From assembly GCF_015694735.1 (NCBI RefSeq), contig NZ_JADQDP010000004.1, positions 310,001 to 374,000 on the forward strand: 64,000 nucleotides of DNA. The letters are read 5' to 3'. This stretch comes from Hymenobacter properus (lineage in GTDB: Bacteria > Bacteroidota > Bacteroidia > Cytophagales > Hymenobacteraceae). The position numbers and the translations under genes were made by a program. This document shows, in pieces, positions 8,300 to 16,773 of the stretch (its first letter is position 1; each line of letters begins with the position of its first letter). The notes beneath the pieces were generated by a model, which worked only from the letters and a program-made list of their open reading frames with translations, searched no databases and was not told where the DNA came from.

Positions 8300-9025
8300 T
8301 TAAGCCACTCCCAGCTCCGTCAGCGCCCGTTCGGCGGCCAATTGCTCTGCTTGTTTCTTGCTCAGGCCCATGCCCGTGGCAATGACTTCCTCATCCAGCA
8401 GCACATTAGCCGTAAACTCCATTGCGCCGCCGGGCCGAGCCTCGCCGGTGATGTCGTAGCGCACGGTTTTGCCCTGGCGCTGCGCCCATTCCACCAGCTT
8501 GCTCTTGAAGTTGGCCGTGGTAGTGGTGAGCGTGTGCACATCCACAAAACCCTTCACCAGGCGCGTGAGCACAAATTTCCGCGCCGATTTATAGCCCAAA
8601 TCCAGGTACACCGCGCCCACCAGCGCCTCCAGCGCATTGCCGTTCACCGAGCGCGAGCGGGCAGCGCGGCCCTGCCCCGTGTCCAGCTGCACCAGCTTGT
8701 CGAGGCCTAGTTTGAGGGCGATGCCGTTCAGGCTTTCGCGGTTCACGATGCGCGAGCGCACCTCCGTCAGGAATCCTTCCTGCTCATAGGGGTACTTTTT
8801 GAACAGGTACTCGGCCACCACCGTGCCCAGCACAGCGTCGCCCAGAAACTCCAGCCGCTCGTTCGTCTGGTGGCGGCCCATGGCGGGCTGCTGCCGCACC
8901 GCCGAAGAGTGCGTAAACGCCAGCCGATACAACTTGGCATTCTTGGGCGTCTGGCCCGTCACGGTAGCCACCGCCTGCCGAAACGCCTTATCAGAAGCAA
9001 AAAAACGGGAAACGAAACTGAGCAA
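8300..9025 (-). CDS. rnc: Ribonuclease III
   Basis: A 241-residue RNase III: catalytic domain with the signature NERLEFLGDAVLGTVVAEYL near residue 55 and the second acidic cluster EALVGAVYLDLG near 132, followed by a double-stranded RNA-binding domain (from about 165: FKSKLVEWAQRQGK to LSKKQAEQLAAERAL). It processes rRNA precursors and cleaves long RNA duplexes. That makes the many long inverted repeats in this window potential substrates. Gene order rnc-fabF-acpP on one strand is a conserved Bacteroidota arrangement; here a family A repeat separates rnc from fabF. Confidence 0.96.
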   Translation of the reverse strand: MLSFVSRFFASDKAFRQAVATVTGQTPKNAKLYRLAFTHSSAVRQQPAMGRHQTNERLEFLGDAVLGTVVAEYLFKKYPYEQEGFLTEVRSRIVNRESLNGIALKLGLDKLVQLDTGQGRAARSRSVNGNALEALVGAVYLDLGYKSARKFVLTRLVKGFVDVHTLTTTTANFKSKLVEWAQRQGKTVRYDITGEARPGGAMEFTANVLLDEEVIATGMGLSKKQAEQLAAERALTELGVA

Positions 9026-9086
9026 GGGAAGGGAAACTTAGGTTTCGGTAGAAAAAAATGGCAGAAAAGCAGCGCCAAAAAAGAAC

Positions 9087-9184
9087 GTCATGCTGAGCGC
9101 AGTCGAAGCATCTCTACCGCAATACTAATTCAATCGAGAGAATTACTTGCGTGGTAGAGATGCTTCGGCTGCGCTCAGCATGAC
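9087..9184. repeat. Dispersed inverted repeat family A, copy 1
   Basis: Starts with GTCATGCTGAGCGCAGTCGA and ends with the near-perfect complement, together about 98 nt. The arms extend inward through GAAGCATCTCTACC / GGTAGAGATGCTTC, and the centre contains TAATTCAATCGAGAGAATTA, which recurs in copy 5. It sits between fabF and rnc. Confidence 0.9.
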
Positions 9185-9209
9185 GCCCCTTTTACTTTAA
9201 ATACAAGCC

Positions 9210-10460
9210 CTACAGCTTGCGGAAAATCACCGACGTGTTGTGGCCGCCAAAACCAAAGGTGTTGCTCATGGCCACGCGCACGTCGCGCTCCTGTGCCACG
9301 TTCGGCGTGAAATTCAGCGCCTGGTTGATTTCCGGGTCGGGCGTGTGCAGGTTGATGGTGGGGGGCACCATGCCGTGCTGCATGGCCAGGATGCAGGCCA
9401 CCGCCTCGATGCCGCCGGCACCGCCCAGCAAGTGGCCGGTCATGCTCTTGGTCGAGGAGATGTTCAGCTTCTCGGCGTGCGCGCCAAACACCTTTTCGAT
9501 GGCCTTGATTTCGGCGCCATCGCCCAGCGGCGTGCTCGTGCCGTGGGTGTTGATGTAATCAACCTCTTCGGGCTGAATGCCGGCGTCGCGCAGGGCGTTT
9601 TTCATCACCAGCACTACGCCTTCGCCGCTCGGGTCGGGCGCCGTGATGTGGTAAGCGTCCGACGACATGCCGCCGCCAATCAGCTCGCAATAAATTTTGG
9701 CGCCGCGCGCCTTGGCGTGCTCGTATTCTTCGAGCACCAGCGCGCCGGAGCCTTCGCCCAGCACGAAGCCGTCGCGGTCCTTGTCGTAAGGGCGCGAAGC
9801 CGAAGCCGGGTCATCATTCCGCTCGCTCATGGCCTTGAGGGCGTTGAAGCCGCCCACGCCCGACTCGGTAATGGCCGCTTCGGAGCCGCCCGTCACCACG
9901 GCATCGGCCAGGCCGAGGCGGATGTTGTTGAAGGCGGCAATGATGGCGTCGTTCGACGAGGCGCAGGCCGAGGTCGTCACGAAGTTTGGGCCGCGGAAGC
10001 CGTTTTTGATGCTGATGTTGCCCGACGAGGAGTCGGCTATCATGCGCGGAATAAAGAAGGGCGAGTACCGGGGCGTGCCGTCGCCGCGCTCAAACTGGAA
10101 GCATTCTTCCTGCAGCGACTTCAGGCCGCCGATGCCGGAGCCCCAAATCACGCCCACCCGGTCCTTGTCCACGCCGCTTTCGAGCAGGCCCGAGTCGGCA
10201 ATGGCCTCGTCGGAGGCAATCACCGCGAACTGCGTGAACAGGTCCATTTTGCGGCCCTCTTTGCGGTCGAAATAGGTGTCGGGGTTATAATCCTTCACCT
10301 CGCAGGCAAAGCGGGTTTTGAACTTGCTGGGGTCGAAGCGAGTGATGGTGGCCGCGCCGCTGGTGCCCGCGCGCAGGCCTTCCCAATAAGCAGGGGCGGT
10401 GTTGCCCAGGGGCGTAATGGCCCCGAGGCCGGTGACAACAACCCGTCGGATGGACGTCAT
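9210..10460 (-). CDS. fabF: 3-oxoacyl-[acyl-carrier-protein] synthase II
   Basis: A 416-residue condensing enzyme that elongates acyl-ACP with malonyl-ACP. The thiolase-fold triad is complete: Cys in VTTSACASSNDAI near residue 164, His in NTHGTSTPLGDGAE near 304 and His in STKSMTGHLLGGAGG near 341. Length and motifs fit FabF rather than FabB. acpP is 165 nt upstream on the same strand and rnc follows, the usual phylum arrangement. The gap between acpP and fabF shows nothing beyond an unremarkable leader. Confidence 0.97.
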   Translation of the reverse strand: MTSIRRVVVTGLGAITPLGNTAPAYWEGLRAGTSGAATITRFDPSKFKTRFACEVKDYNPDTYFDRKEGRKMDLFTQFAVIASDEAIADSGLLESGVDKDRVGVIWGSGIGGLKSLQEECFQFERGDGTPRYSPFFIPRMIADSSSGNISIKNGFRGPNFVTTSACASSNDAIIAAFNNIRLGLADAVVTGGSEAAITESGVGGFNALKAMSERNDDPASASRPYDKDRDGFVLGEGSGALVLEEYEHAKARGAKIYCELIGGGMSSDAYHITAPDPSGEGVVLVMKNALRDAGIQPEEVDYINTHGTSTPLGDGAEIKAIEKVFGAHAEKLNISSTKSMTGHLLGGAGGIEAVACILAMQHGMVPPTINLHTPDPEINQALNFTPNVAQERDVRVAMSNTFGFGGHNTSVIFRKL

Positions 10461-10625
10461 ACGATGTTAGCGCCAGCGGCGCGAAAGATGAAGCGGGATA
10501 AAACGGCAAAACCGGCCGGCGGCGGGCCGGCCGGTATGCGCAGTATGGGGGTCATGCCGCACGAAACAGGAAATCAGCGTAAAGGCTACAACTCAAATTT
10601 CTCGCTTCGCAGGATGAAAGGTGTA

Positions 10626-10862
10626 CTACTTGGCGTGCTCTTCGAGGTAGCTGATGGCTTGGCCCACGGTGCCGATGTTCTCGGCCTGGTCGTCGGGGAT
10701 GCTCACGTTGAACTCCTTTTCGAACTCCATGATGAGCTCAACGGTATCCAGCGAGTCAGCACCCAGGTCGTTGGTGAAGCTTGCTTCCGGAGTCACCTCC
10801 GAGGCTTCAACGCCCAGTTTGTCAATAATAATGGCCTTTACTTTTTCTGCGATTTCAGACAT
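10626..10862 (-). CDS. acpP: Acyl carrier protein
   Basis: A 78-residue acidic protein, MSEIAEKVKAIIIDKLG at the N-terminus and the phosphopantetheine site GADSLDTVELIM with Ser at about residue 37. The frame is open 18 codons further upstream, but MSEIAEKV is the conserved family start. It carries growing acyl chains for fabF encoded just downstream. Acidic, cytoplasmic, and of standard length. Confidence 0.98.
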   Translation of the reverse strand: MSEIAEKVKAIIIDKLGVEASEVTPEASFTNDLGADSLDTVELIMEFEKEFNVSIPDDQAENIGTVGQAISYLEEHAK

Positions 10863-10992
10863 CTCCGTGGGGGGTTTAAGGAAAACTATGGCACAAAGTA
10901 ACGAGAGAATTTTCATCTAACCCACGGCGGGGCTTTTCATTTGCGGGTACAACATTATGGCCGCGCGGCTGGCAAGGGGCCCCGGCGGGCCG

Positions 10993-11000
10993 TAGCTTTG
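10993..11000 (+). promoter_or_regulatory. -7 element upstream of the IPExxxVDY gene
   Basis: TAGCTTTG matches TAnnTTTG and lies 38 nt before the ATG at 11039. It is in the divergent region between acpP and this gene. Confidence 0.5.
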
Positions 11001-11038
11001 CCCCTGCCCGCCCCGCGGGTGCCCTTTTGGCGGCTCCT

Positions 11039-11467
11039 ATGAAGACCTTCACCCTCGACGTTGACTACGAGTGCGACTTTGCCCTTTTTGGGCTGGTGAG
11101 CAGCACCCGCGACTACACCCTGGCTTGGACGCTGAACCGCGCCCTGCGCCTGCGCCTCGTGCGGCAGCCCGAGCTGCTGCTGAACCTGCTCAGCCGCGGC
11201 CGGCTGGTGTTCACGCACTACCTGCACGCTACCGAGGCCCTCACTTTCCGGCTGCTGCGCAACCGCTCGGTGGACCCCTCGAACCTAAAAAAGCCCTTCC
11301 TGGCCCCCGACATCAAGGAATACGACTACCTGCTGGCGGTGAGCAACGGCACCGGCGCCCTGGCCGACGAGGCGTTACTCGAACGCCTCGCCGCCCTCGA
11401 CGCCGTGCAGTACGTGTGCCAGTTCGACCCGAATACACTCAAGTACAAGGAGAACCTGATTCTGTGA
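11039..11467 (+). CDS. IPExxxVDY family protein
   Basis: A 142-residue protein of a small, uncharacterised Bacteroidota family. Its N-terminus is MKTFTLDVDYECDFALFGL, where the DVDYE/FALFGL segment corresponds to the region that names the family, although the IPE part is not well preserved. The remainder alternates helical Leu/Arg-rich stretches with FDPNTLKYKENLIL at the end. Members sit next to pyruvate kinase and the acpP-fabF-rnc cluster across the phylum, which is the case here. No known activity. The in-frame ATG 12 nt upstream (11027) is less likely given family starts. Confidence 0.8.
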   Translation: MKTFTLDVDYECDFALFGLVSSTRDYTLAWTLNRALRLRLVRQPELLLNLLSRGRLVFTHYLHATEALTFRLLRNRSVDPSNLKKPFLAPDIKEYDYLLAVSNGTGALADEALLERLAALDAVQYVCQFDPNTLKYKENLIL

Positions 11468-11472
11468 CGTTT

Positions 11473-11571
11473 GGGCGGGCTGCCGGCTGCAAGCCGTCTG
11501 TCCGCTCGTTGTGAGAACGGTGCTGTTGCAACGACGAGCGGACAGCCGGCTTGCAGCCGGCAGCCCGCCCA
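11473..11571. repeat. Long GC-rich inverted repeat after the IPExxxVDY gene
   Basis: Arms of about 37 nt (GGGCGGGCTGCCGGCTGCAA at the left edge, its complement at the right) pair almost perfectly across a roughly 22-nt loop. The arm contains the direct words GCCGGCTGC. It starts 6 nt after the stop codon, so it could act as a 3'-end hairpin, but there is no T-run. Confidence 0.85.
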
Positions 11572-11768
11572 AGTTAAAATTTTACTTAGCGGTAACAGCA
11601 GGGAGAATATCTTTCACCGTATTGAGCAAACGTTTTCACATGACCTGCCCGATTTGAATAGGCATTTCCATTTAATTAAACGACTTTTGCGCTGGCGGGC
11701 CTTCTGGTTTACCCCTGAGGCGCCTGTTTAAGTATACTCTCATTCCATTTAGCCTTTGGCAAAATTTC
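11572..11768. other. Non-coding stretch before the pyk leader
   Basis: AT-richer than its surroundings; I see no gene or clear promoter. It lies between the inverted repeat and a terminator-like hairpin. Confidence 0.5.
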
Positions 11769-11800
11769 CTCTCCTCATTATTAAGGAGGGGAGTTTTTTT
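11769..11800 (+). terminator. Rho-independent terminator or attenuator just upstream of pyk
   Basis: Eight-base stem CTCTCCTC / GAGGGGAG (one G-U pair), 9-nt loop, then seven T. It ends 31 nt before the pyk ATG, so it either closes the upstream transcription unit or sits in the pyk leader. Confidence 0.7.
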
Positions 11801-11831
11801 GTTCTGCTAGCTAGTTTCCGACGACTCCCGC

Positions 11832-13271
11832 ATGGAAAATCATCCCGTTTTCAACAAGACCAAAATTGTGGCCACGGTGGGCCCCGCTTCTAACACCTAC
11901 GAGCGCCTCGGCATGCTCATGCGCGAGGGTGTGGATGTATTTCGCCTCAATTTTTCGCACGGTTCTTATGAGGACCACCTCGCCGTTGTGAACACGGTAC
12001 GGCGGCTGAACAAAGACATGAAAACGTCGGTAGGCCTGCTGCAGGACTTGCAGGGCCCCAAAATTCGCCTAGGCGAAGTGGAAGGCGGCGGCGTCGAAAT
12101 CAAGCCCGGCGACAAGCTGAAGCTGGTGTGCGGCGAGAAAGAAATCAGCACGGCCACGCGCCTGAGCACCATCTACATGGGTCTGGCCCGCGATGTGAAG
12201 GCTGGCGACATGATTCTGATTGACGACGGCAAGATTGAGCTGAAAGTGCTGGCCACCGACCGCGACAAGGAAGTGGACGTGGAAGTGGTGTACGGCGGCC
12301 TGGTGAAGCCCCGCAAAGGCATCAACTTGCCCGACTCCGAAGTATCAGCCCCGAGCATGACGGAGAAGGACATTGAGGACCTGAAATTCGGCATGGAGCA
12401 CGGCGTCGACTGGGTGGCCCTAAGCTTTGCTCGCAAGGCCGATGATATCCGTTTCATCAAAAACCTGATTGCCGAGGCGGGCAAAAACACCCGCGTGGTG
12501 GCCAAGATTGAAACGCCCGACGGCCTGCGCAACATCGACGAAATCATTGCCCTCGCCGATGCCATCATGGTGGCCCGCGGCGACCTCGGCGTGGAGGTGA
12601 AGATGGAGGAGGTGCCCATGGCCCAGAAGATGATTATTGCCAAGTGCAATGCGGCTGGCAAGCCCGTTATCGTGGCCACCCAGATGATGGAATCGATGAT
12701 TACGGCGCCCCGCCCCACCCGCGCCGAAACCAGCGACGTAGCCAACGCCGTGCTCGACGGGGCCGACGCCGTGATGCTCTCGGCCGAAACCGCCGTGGGT
12801 GCCTACCCCGCCGAGGTGATTCGCTCGATGGTGGGCACCATCCTGAGCGTGGAAAGCCGCAGCCCGCAGCTGTTCCACAAGTGGTGGCCCGTGCGGCCCG
12901 ATATGCCCAACTTTATGGCCGACAGCATCCTGTCAGCCTCCTGCCACCTGGCCAAAAACACCGGCGCCAAGGCCCTCACCGGCATGACGCACCACGGCTA
13001 CACGGCCTTCCAACTGGCTAAGTACCGCCCCAAAGCTGACATTTTCATCTTCACCGACAACCGCCCGCTGCTCACGGTGCTAAGCCTGGTGTGGGGCGTG
13101 CGCGCGTTCTATTACGACCGCCTCATCAGCACCGACAGCACCATAACCGACATCCGCTACGTGCTGACCACCACCGGCCACCTCGAAACCGGCGACGTGT
13201 TCATCACCACCGGTTCGATGCCGCTGCAAGACAAAGGCAAGGCCAACATGGTGAAGGTGAGCATTGCCTAA
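11832..13271 (+). CDS. pyk: Pyruvate kinase
   Basis: A 479-residue enzyme converting phosphoenolpyruvate and ADP to pyruvate and ATP. Visible are the N-terminal KTKIVATVGPAS, the loop FRLNFSHGSYEDH near 37, the KIETPDGLRNIDEI block near 225 with the catalytic Lys, MVARGDLGVEVKMEEVPMAQ near 246, and the MLSAETAVGAYP segment near 316. The C-terminal domain (from about 365) is the allosteric/regulatory part. Length is standard. It ends at a strong bidirectional terminator. Confidence 0.98.
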   Translation: MENHPVFNKTKIVATVGPASNTYERLGMLMREGVDVFRLNFSHGSYEDHLAVVNTVRRLNKDMKTSVGLLQDLQGPKIRLGEVEGGGVEIKPGDKLKLVCGEKEISTATRLSTIYMGLARDVKAGDMILIDDGKIELKVLATDRDKEVDVEVVYGGLVKPRKGINLPDSEVSAPSMTEKDIEDLKFGMEHGVDWVALSFARKADDIRFIKNLIAEAGKNTRVVAKIETPDGLRNIDEIIALADAIMVARGDLGVEVKMEEVPMAQKMIIAKCNAAGKPVIVATQMMESMITAPRPTRAETSDVANAVLDGADAVMLSAETAVGAYPAEVIRSMVGTILSVESRSPQLFHKWWPVRPDMPNFMADSILSASCHLAKNTGAKALTGMTHHGYTAFQLAKYRPKADIFIFTDNRPLLTVLSLVWGVRAFYYDRLISTDSTITDIRYVLTTTGHLETGDVFITTGSMPLQDKGKANMVKVSIA

Positions 13272-13291
13272 ATTCAGATAATAATAGATAC

Positions 13292-13327
13292 AAAAAGCCC
13301 CCGCAGCCAATGCTGCGGGGGCTTTTT
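13292..13327. terminator. Bidirectional terminator between pyk and a T9SS cargo gene
   Basis: AAAAAGCCCCCGCAGC pairs with GCTGCGGGGGCTTTTT (16-bp stem, 4-nt loop), with A- and T-runs on the two sides. Confidence 0.93.
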
Positions 13328-13341
13328 GTTTGTCGGCGGGT

Positions 13342-14895
13342 CTATTCGTGAGTGAGTTTCCAGGTAGCTACATTGCCTTCGCTGCCGCTCAGGTGCAGCA
13401 AATAGAGCCCAGCTGGCTGCCCAGCCAGGGGAATAGTTAGCATCGTCTGGCCGGCGGCCACGGGGGCCTGCCACACAGGGCGGCCTAGGGCATCAGTCAG
13501 GCGCAGGGTTTGGCCGGCGCGGGCGGGCTGAGCCAGGGTGAGCGTGGCGGCTTCGGTGGCGGGGTTGGGGTGCAGCGTGGCCAGCGCGGCGGCCTGGGCG
13601 GCGCGGGTGGGCAGCAAGCCGCCGTAGTTGGTAGCGGAGCCACAGGTATAAACCACGCCACTAGGCATCGTGCGCCGCACATAGCGCAGGCCGACATCAT
13701 AGGTGGCTACATCGCCGATGCCGCTGGGGCCGGGCAAGGCGGCATCGGCTACGGCGAAGGCCTGCTGCCAAGCCTGGGCATCCAATCCGGGCCGGTACTG
13801 GGTGGGCGTGGCTGCTTGATAAATGTATACTCGCTGATACCCAATTTGCATCGGCGTTTGGCAGCTACCGCTCACTGCGAGGCCCATCAGCCCCTTTCCC
13901 ATCACCAGCGCCTGGGTTGTACCGGCATAAGCAGGCGCGTATTCGCCCGTGAGCAAGGGCAGCGCCGAAAACTGCGGCGATTTGCCGGTGCGCAGCGAAA
14001 AGGCCCAGCGGCCCGTCATCACGGGGTCGGTGTAGGCACCAGCAGGGCCACTGCATCCAGGCGCCCCATATCGTTGCCCCTTTCGCTGCTCGCGGTATTG
14101 AATAACCAAACTATCCGAAGTAAGCTGCCGCGATACCACGCGGCGTAGCACTACCCCATCGGCGCAAGTAAACGGCCCGTAAGAAAACTGGTCCCATACG
14201 TAGCCCAACTCATCGCCGGGCACGAGGCCAAATAGGGTGGTAGGGTAGTACGGCGACTGTGCCAACGTTTGGGGCACCTGCGTGGCTACCCATTGCGCCG
14301 GGCTGCCGCCCAAGGTCAGCCACTGCGGCGCTTCGAGCAGACCAAAGCGCCGGCTCAGCCGCACCACCGGCCCGGTGCTGAGGGTGATGACGGCCACGGT
14401 ATCGGGCTGCCCGTTCACCGTTTGGGGGCCGCGGCTGGTGAGCGTGGCCATGGTGCTGGTGCCGCTGGCCAGCCAGGTGCTGCCCACGGCCGCCCGCGGC
14501 CGCAAGCGCAGCGCGGCGCCAATTTGCGCGGTGCCTTCGGTCACGGTTTCCAGGGTGAATTCGGTCGAGCCAGGCTGCCACAGCAAGCGCTGCCCAAACA
14601 AGTTGTTGCGGCTCTTGCGGAAGGCGTAGGCACTGTTGTCGCCCGGCGTTTTGCCCGTCATGTCCCGCATCACGCGGTTGAATGCCCAGGCCGAATCCCC
14701 AGCGGCCGTCACGTAGGCCGAATCGAGACGCAAGGTGTAGCCATAGGATGCGCCAGTGCCTGCCGGCGATGCGCCAAATGTATATATCAGCCCTGGCCGA
14801 AACGGCCGCCAAGCTTGTTGAGCGTGGGCGCCAAAGCCAACAGTTAATAAAGAGGCGGCCAGCAGGGACTGCAGCCAACGGTAGGGGTGTTTCAT
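13342..14895 (-). CDS. Secreted protein with type IX secretion C-terminal sorting domain
   Basis: A 517-residue protein with a signal peptide (MKHPYRWLQSLLAASLLTVG, cleavage near AHAQ). The middle portion is not recognisable to me. The last 75 residues form a T9SS type A sorting domain: LHPNPATEAATLTLA, then LRLTDALGRPVWQ and LAGQPAGLYLLHLS, ending in ATWKLTHE. Such domains route proteins through the T9SS and are removed or linked to the surface. The frame continues 15 codons upstream to 14940, but the ATG at 14895 puts the signal peptide at the N-terminus. Confidence 0.88.
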   Translation of the reverse strand: MKHPYRWLQSLLAASLLTVGFGAHAQQAWRPFRPGLIYTFGASPAGTGASYGYTLRLDSAYVTAAGDSAWAFNRVMRDMTGKTPGDNSAYAFRKSRNNLFGQRLLWQPGSTEFTLETVTEGTAQIGAALRLRPRAAVGSTWLASGTSTMATLTSRGPQTVNGQPDTVAVITLSTGPVVRLSRRFGLLEAPQWLTLGGSPAQWVATQVPQTLAQSPYYPTTLFGLVPGDELGYVWDQFSYGPFTCADGVVLRRVVSRQLTSDSLVIQYREQRKGQRYGAPGCSGPAGAYTDPVMTGRWAFSLRTGKSPQFSALPLLTGEYAPAYAGTTQALVMGKGLMGLAVSGSCQTPMQIGYQRVYIYQAATPTQYRPGLDAQAWQQAFAVADAALPGPSGIGDVATYDVGLRYVRRTMPSGVVYTCGSATNYGGLLPTRAAQAAALATLHPNPATEAATLTLAQPARAGQTLRLTDALGRPVWQAPVAAGQTMLTIPLAGQPAGLYLLHLSGSEGNVATWKLTHE

Positions 14896-14979
14896 GCTAT
14901 TAGAGCAGTTAGCAGTGGAAAAGTGCCATAAGGTACACACTCCAATGAATTTACCAACCGTGGCGCCCAGCCAAACGCA

Positions 14980-15012
14980 AGAAGCCCTGCTCGGTTTCGA
15001 GCAGGGCTTCTG
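14980..15012 (-). terminator. Terminator hairpin after rpsT
   Basis: A perfect 14-bp stem (AGAAGCCCTGCTCG / CGAGCAGGGCTTCT) around a 4-nt loop, downstream of rpsT on its strand. A second, weaker hairpin (GAAGACCAGAC / GTCTGGCCTTC) lies at about 15022-15056, nearer the rpsT stop. Confidence 0.7.
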
Positions 15013-15074
15013 TGATGAGCGGAAGACCAGACCTTGGGGCGGCGCAGTCTGGCCTTCCTAGACTCGTAGTCGCA

Positions 15075-15326
15075 CTAGAGCGCGTTAACGAGTTTTGTCA
15101 GCTTGCTTTTGTTGTTAGCAGCTTTGTTTTTGTGGATGATGTTCTTCTTGGCCAGACGGTCCAGCATCGAAGTCACCTTTTTCAGCAGCTCCTGAGCAGC
15201 CGTTTTGTCGGTCGTGCCGCGCAGCTTCTTGATGGCCGTGCGGGTGGATTTGTGCTGGTAACGGTTCAACACGCGCTTGGCTTCGTTGCTACGGATGCGT
15301 TTGAGGGCCGACTTATGGTTTGCCAT
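15075..15326 (-). CDS. rpsT: 30S ribosomal protein S20
   Basis: An 83-residue Lys/Arg-rich helical protein starting MANHKSALKRIRSNEAKR, typical for S20, and containing RGTTDKTAAQELLKKV and a C-terminal KNKAANNKSKLTKLVNAL. It binds 16S rRNA early in 30S assembly. The open frame extends upstream to 15491, but MANHKSA is the universal start, and a perfect Bacteroidota promoter lies between the two. Monocistronic. Confidence 0.98.
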   Translation of the reverse strand: MANHKSALKRIRSNEAKRVLNRYQHKSTRTAIKKLRGTTDKTAAQELLKKVTSMLDRLAKKNIIHKNKAANNKSKLTKLVNAL

Positions 15327-15376
15327 GAGCAGGAGATATATTAAAGCTTTATGCTTGAGTTCTGTGTTTGGGAGGG

Positions 15377-15407
15377 CAAAGGTACGAATCTGTCTGATAA
15401 ATTCAAA
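15377..15407 (-). promoter_or_regulatory. rpsT promoter (TTTG-N19-TACCTTTG)
   Basis: On the minus strand TTTG (15407-15404) is followed after 19 nt by TACCTTTG (15384-15377), an exact match to the Bacteroidota -33/-7 consensus. It predicts a leader of about 45 nt before the rpsT ATG. Confidence 0.85.
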
Positions 15408-15513
15408 TCTGCTGGCAAAAATATTGATGACAAGCCGGTTCGTTTTACTCAGCAACCGGCGTACGAAAGGGCCAGAACCGTTCAGGCTCATGTCAATTTC
15501 ACTTTAACGGCCT

Positions 15514-15521
15514 TAAATTTG
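15514..15521 (+). promoter_or_regulatory. -7 element for the YheT-like gene; decides its start
   Basis: TAAATTTG matches TAnnTTTG. Transcription would begin near 15528, exactly at an upstream in-frame ATG, which argues for the next ATG at 15579 as the translation start. Confidence 0.55.
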
Positions 15522-15578
15522 GTATGCATGCCGATTAATCCCGGCCTTTCACCGCGTTCCCAATCTCCCCTGCGCGTC

Positions 15579-16559
15579 ATGCCACTTGTTGCCCAATCGC
15601 ATTACCAGCCGCCGTTTTATCAGTTCAACGGGCACTTGCAAACCATTGTGCCCAGCCTGTGGCGCACCGTGCCCGATGTGACCTACCAGCGCGAGCGCCT
15701 GGAGTTGCCCGATGGCGACTTCCTGGACTTGGACTGGAGCCGCCTGCCCGACATGCGCCCCACCGATGGCCTCGCCATCGTGTCGCACGGCCTCGAAGGC
15801 GATGCCTCGCGGCCCTACGTGCGAGGTATGGTGCGAGCCCTCAACCGCGCCGGCCTCGACGCCTTAGCCTGGAACTACCGCAGCTGCGGTGGCGAAATGA
15901 ACCGCCTGCTCCGCTCCTATCACCTCGGCGATACGGAAGACCTGCATACGGTGCTAGGACACGCCCTGGCCACCGGCCGCTACCGCCGCGCCTACCTGCT
16001 AGGCTTCTCAGCCGGTGGCAACGTGACACTGAAGTACTTGGGCGAAGACGCTGGCCGCGTACCGGCCGAGGTGAAACGGGCGGCCGTATTCTCCGTGCCT
16101 ACCGACCTGCGGGCCAGCTCCATGCATATCGGCCGGCCCCAGAACCAGGTGTATATGCGGCGCTTTTTGAAGTCGCTACGCCAGAAAATCCGCGACAAAG
16201 CGGCCCAGAACCCAGGCGCGGTCGATTTAGAGGGATTGGAAGCGTTGCGCAACTTCCCGCAGTTCGATGACAAGTACACGGCGCCCATGCACGGCTTCGA
16301 CTCGGCCGATGCTTACTACCAATACGCCAGCTCGGGCCGCTACCTGAGCGGCATTCGGGTGCCCACGCTGCTGGTGAACGCGCAGAACGACCCGTTTCTG
16401 CCGGCCTCGTGCTTCCCGCGGGAGGTGGCGGCACAGTCGCCGTTCGTGTTTCTGGAAACGCCGGCCGATGGAGGGCACGTCGGCTTTGCGGAGAGCAATG
16501 GGGAGTATTATTCGGAGCGACGGGCGGTGGAGTTTCTCACGGCGGAGGTGCCGGGGTAA
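15579..16559 (+). CDS. YheT-like alpha/beta-hydrolase
   Basis: A 326-residue hydrolase with the YheT-family N-terminus NGHLQTIVPSLWR near residue 17. The alpha/beta-hydrolase features are LAIVSHGLEGDASRPYVRG near 64, the nucleophile elbow GFSAGGNV near 147, the acid in NAQNDPFLPASCF near 270 and the histidine in GGHVGFAE near 299. Physiological substrate unknown; the family includes carboxylesterases. The frame is open far upstream, but the ATG at 15579 starts just before the conserved PPFYQFNGHLQT block and lies downstream of a consensus -7 element. Confidence 0.88.
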   Translation: MPLVAQSHYQPPFYQFNGHLQTIVPSLWRTVPDVTYQRERLELPDGDFLDLDWSRLPDMRPTDGLAIVSHGLEGDASRPYVRGMVRALNRAGLDALAWNYRSCGGEMNRLLRSYHLGDTEDLHTVLGHALATGRYRRAYLLGFSAGGNVTLKYLGEDAGRVPAEVKRAAVFSVPTDLRASSMHIGRPQNQVYMRRFLKSLRQKIRDKAAQNPGAVDLEGLEALRNFPQFDDKYTAPMHGFDSADAYYQYASSGRYLSGIRVPTLLVNAQNDPFLPASCFPREVAAQSPFVFLETPADGGHVGFAESNGEYYSERRAVEFLTAEVPG

Positions 16560-16572
16560 GCATATGTGGCGC

Positions 16573-16753
16573 CTGTCATTGCGAGGGCGCAGCCCGCGGC
16601 AATCCGTCCTCTCAGCCTCGACCAGCCATGAGTTGTGACAAGGCTTAATGTGAAAAGCCCCGGTACCGCTCGGCACCGGGGCTTTTCACATTAACATTAA
16701 TAGGTTGGTCGCTGAGAACAGAACGGATTGCTTCGCTGCGCTCGCAATGACAG
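16573..16753. repeat. Composite inverted repeat family C, copy 1, with inner terminator hairpin
   Basis: Outer arms begin CTGTCATTGCGAGGGCGCAG and end with the matching GCGCTCGCAATGACAG. Inside, at 16646-16692, is a strong hairpin: AATGTGAAAAGCCCCGGT opposite ACCGGGGCTTTTCACATT-like sequence. The segment TGAGTTGTGACAAGGCTT between left arm and hairpin recurs, reversed, in copy 2. It lies between convergent genes and could terminate both. Confidence 0.88.
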
Positions 16754-16773
16754 ACGCTCCGCCTACCACTCCC

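Noticed and set aside
9240..10901. 553-codon open frame on the plus strand over fabF and acpP
   Set aside because: Antisense shadow of fabF and acpP; GC-rich codon use makes mirror frames long, and no family motif is present.
11473..11571. Inverted repeat as an insertion-sequence end pair
   Set aside because: No transposase lies between the arms; the loop is only about 22 nt.
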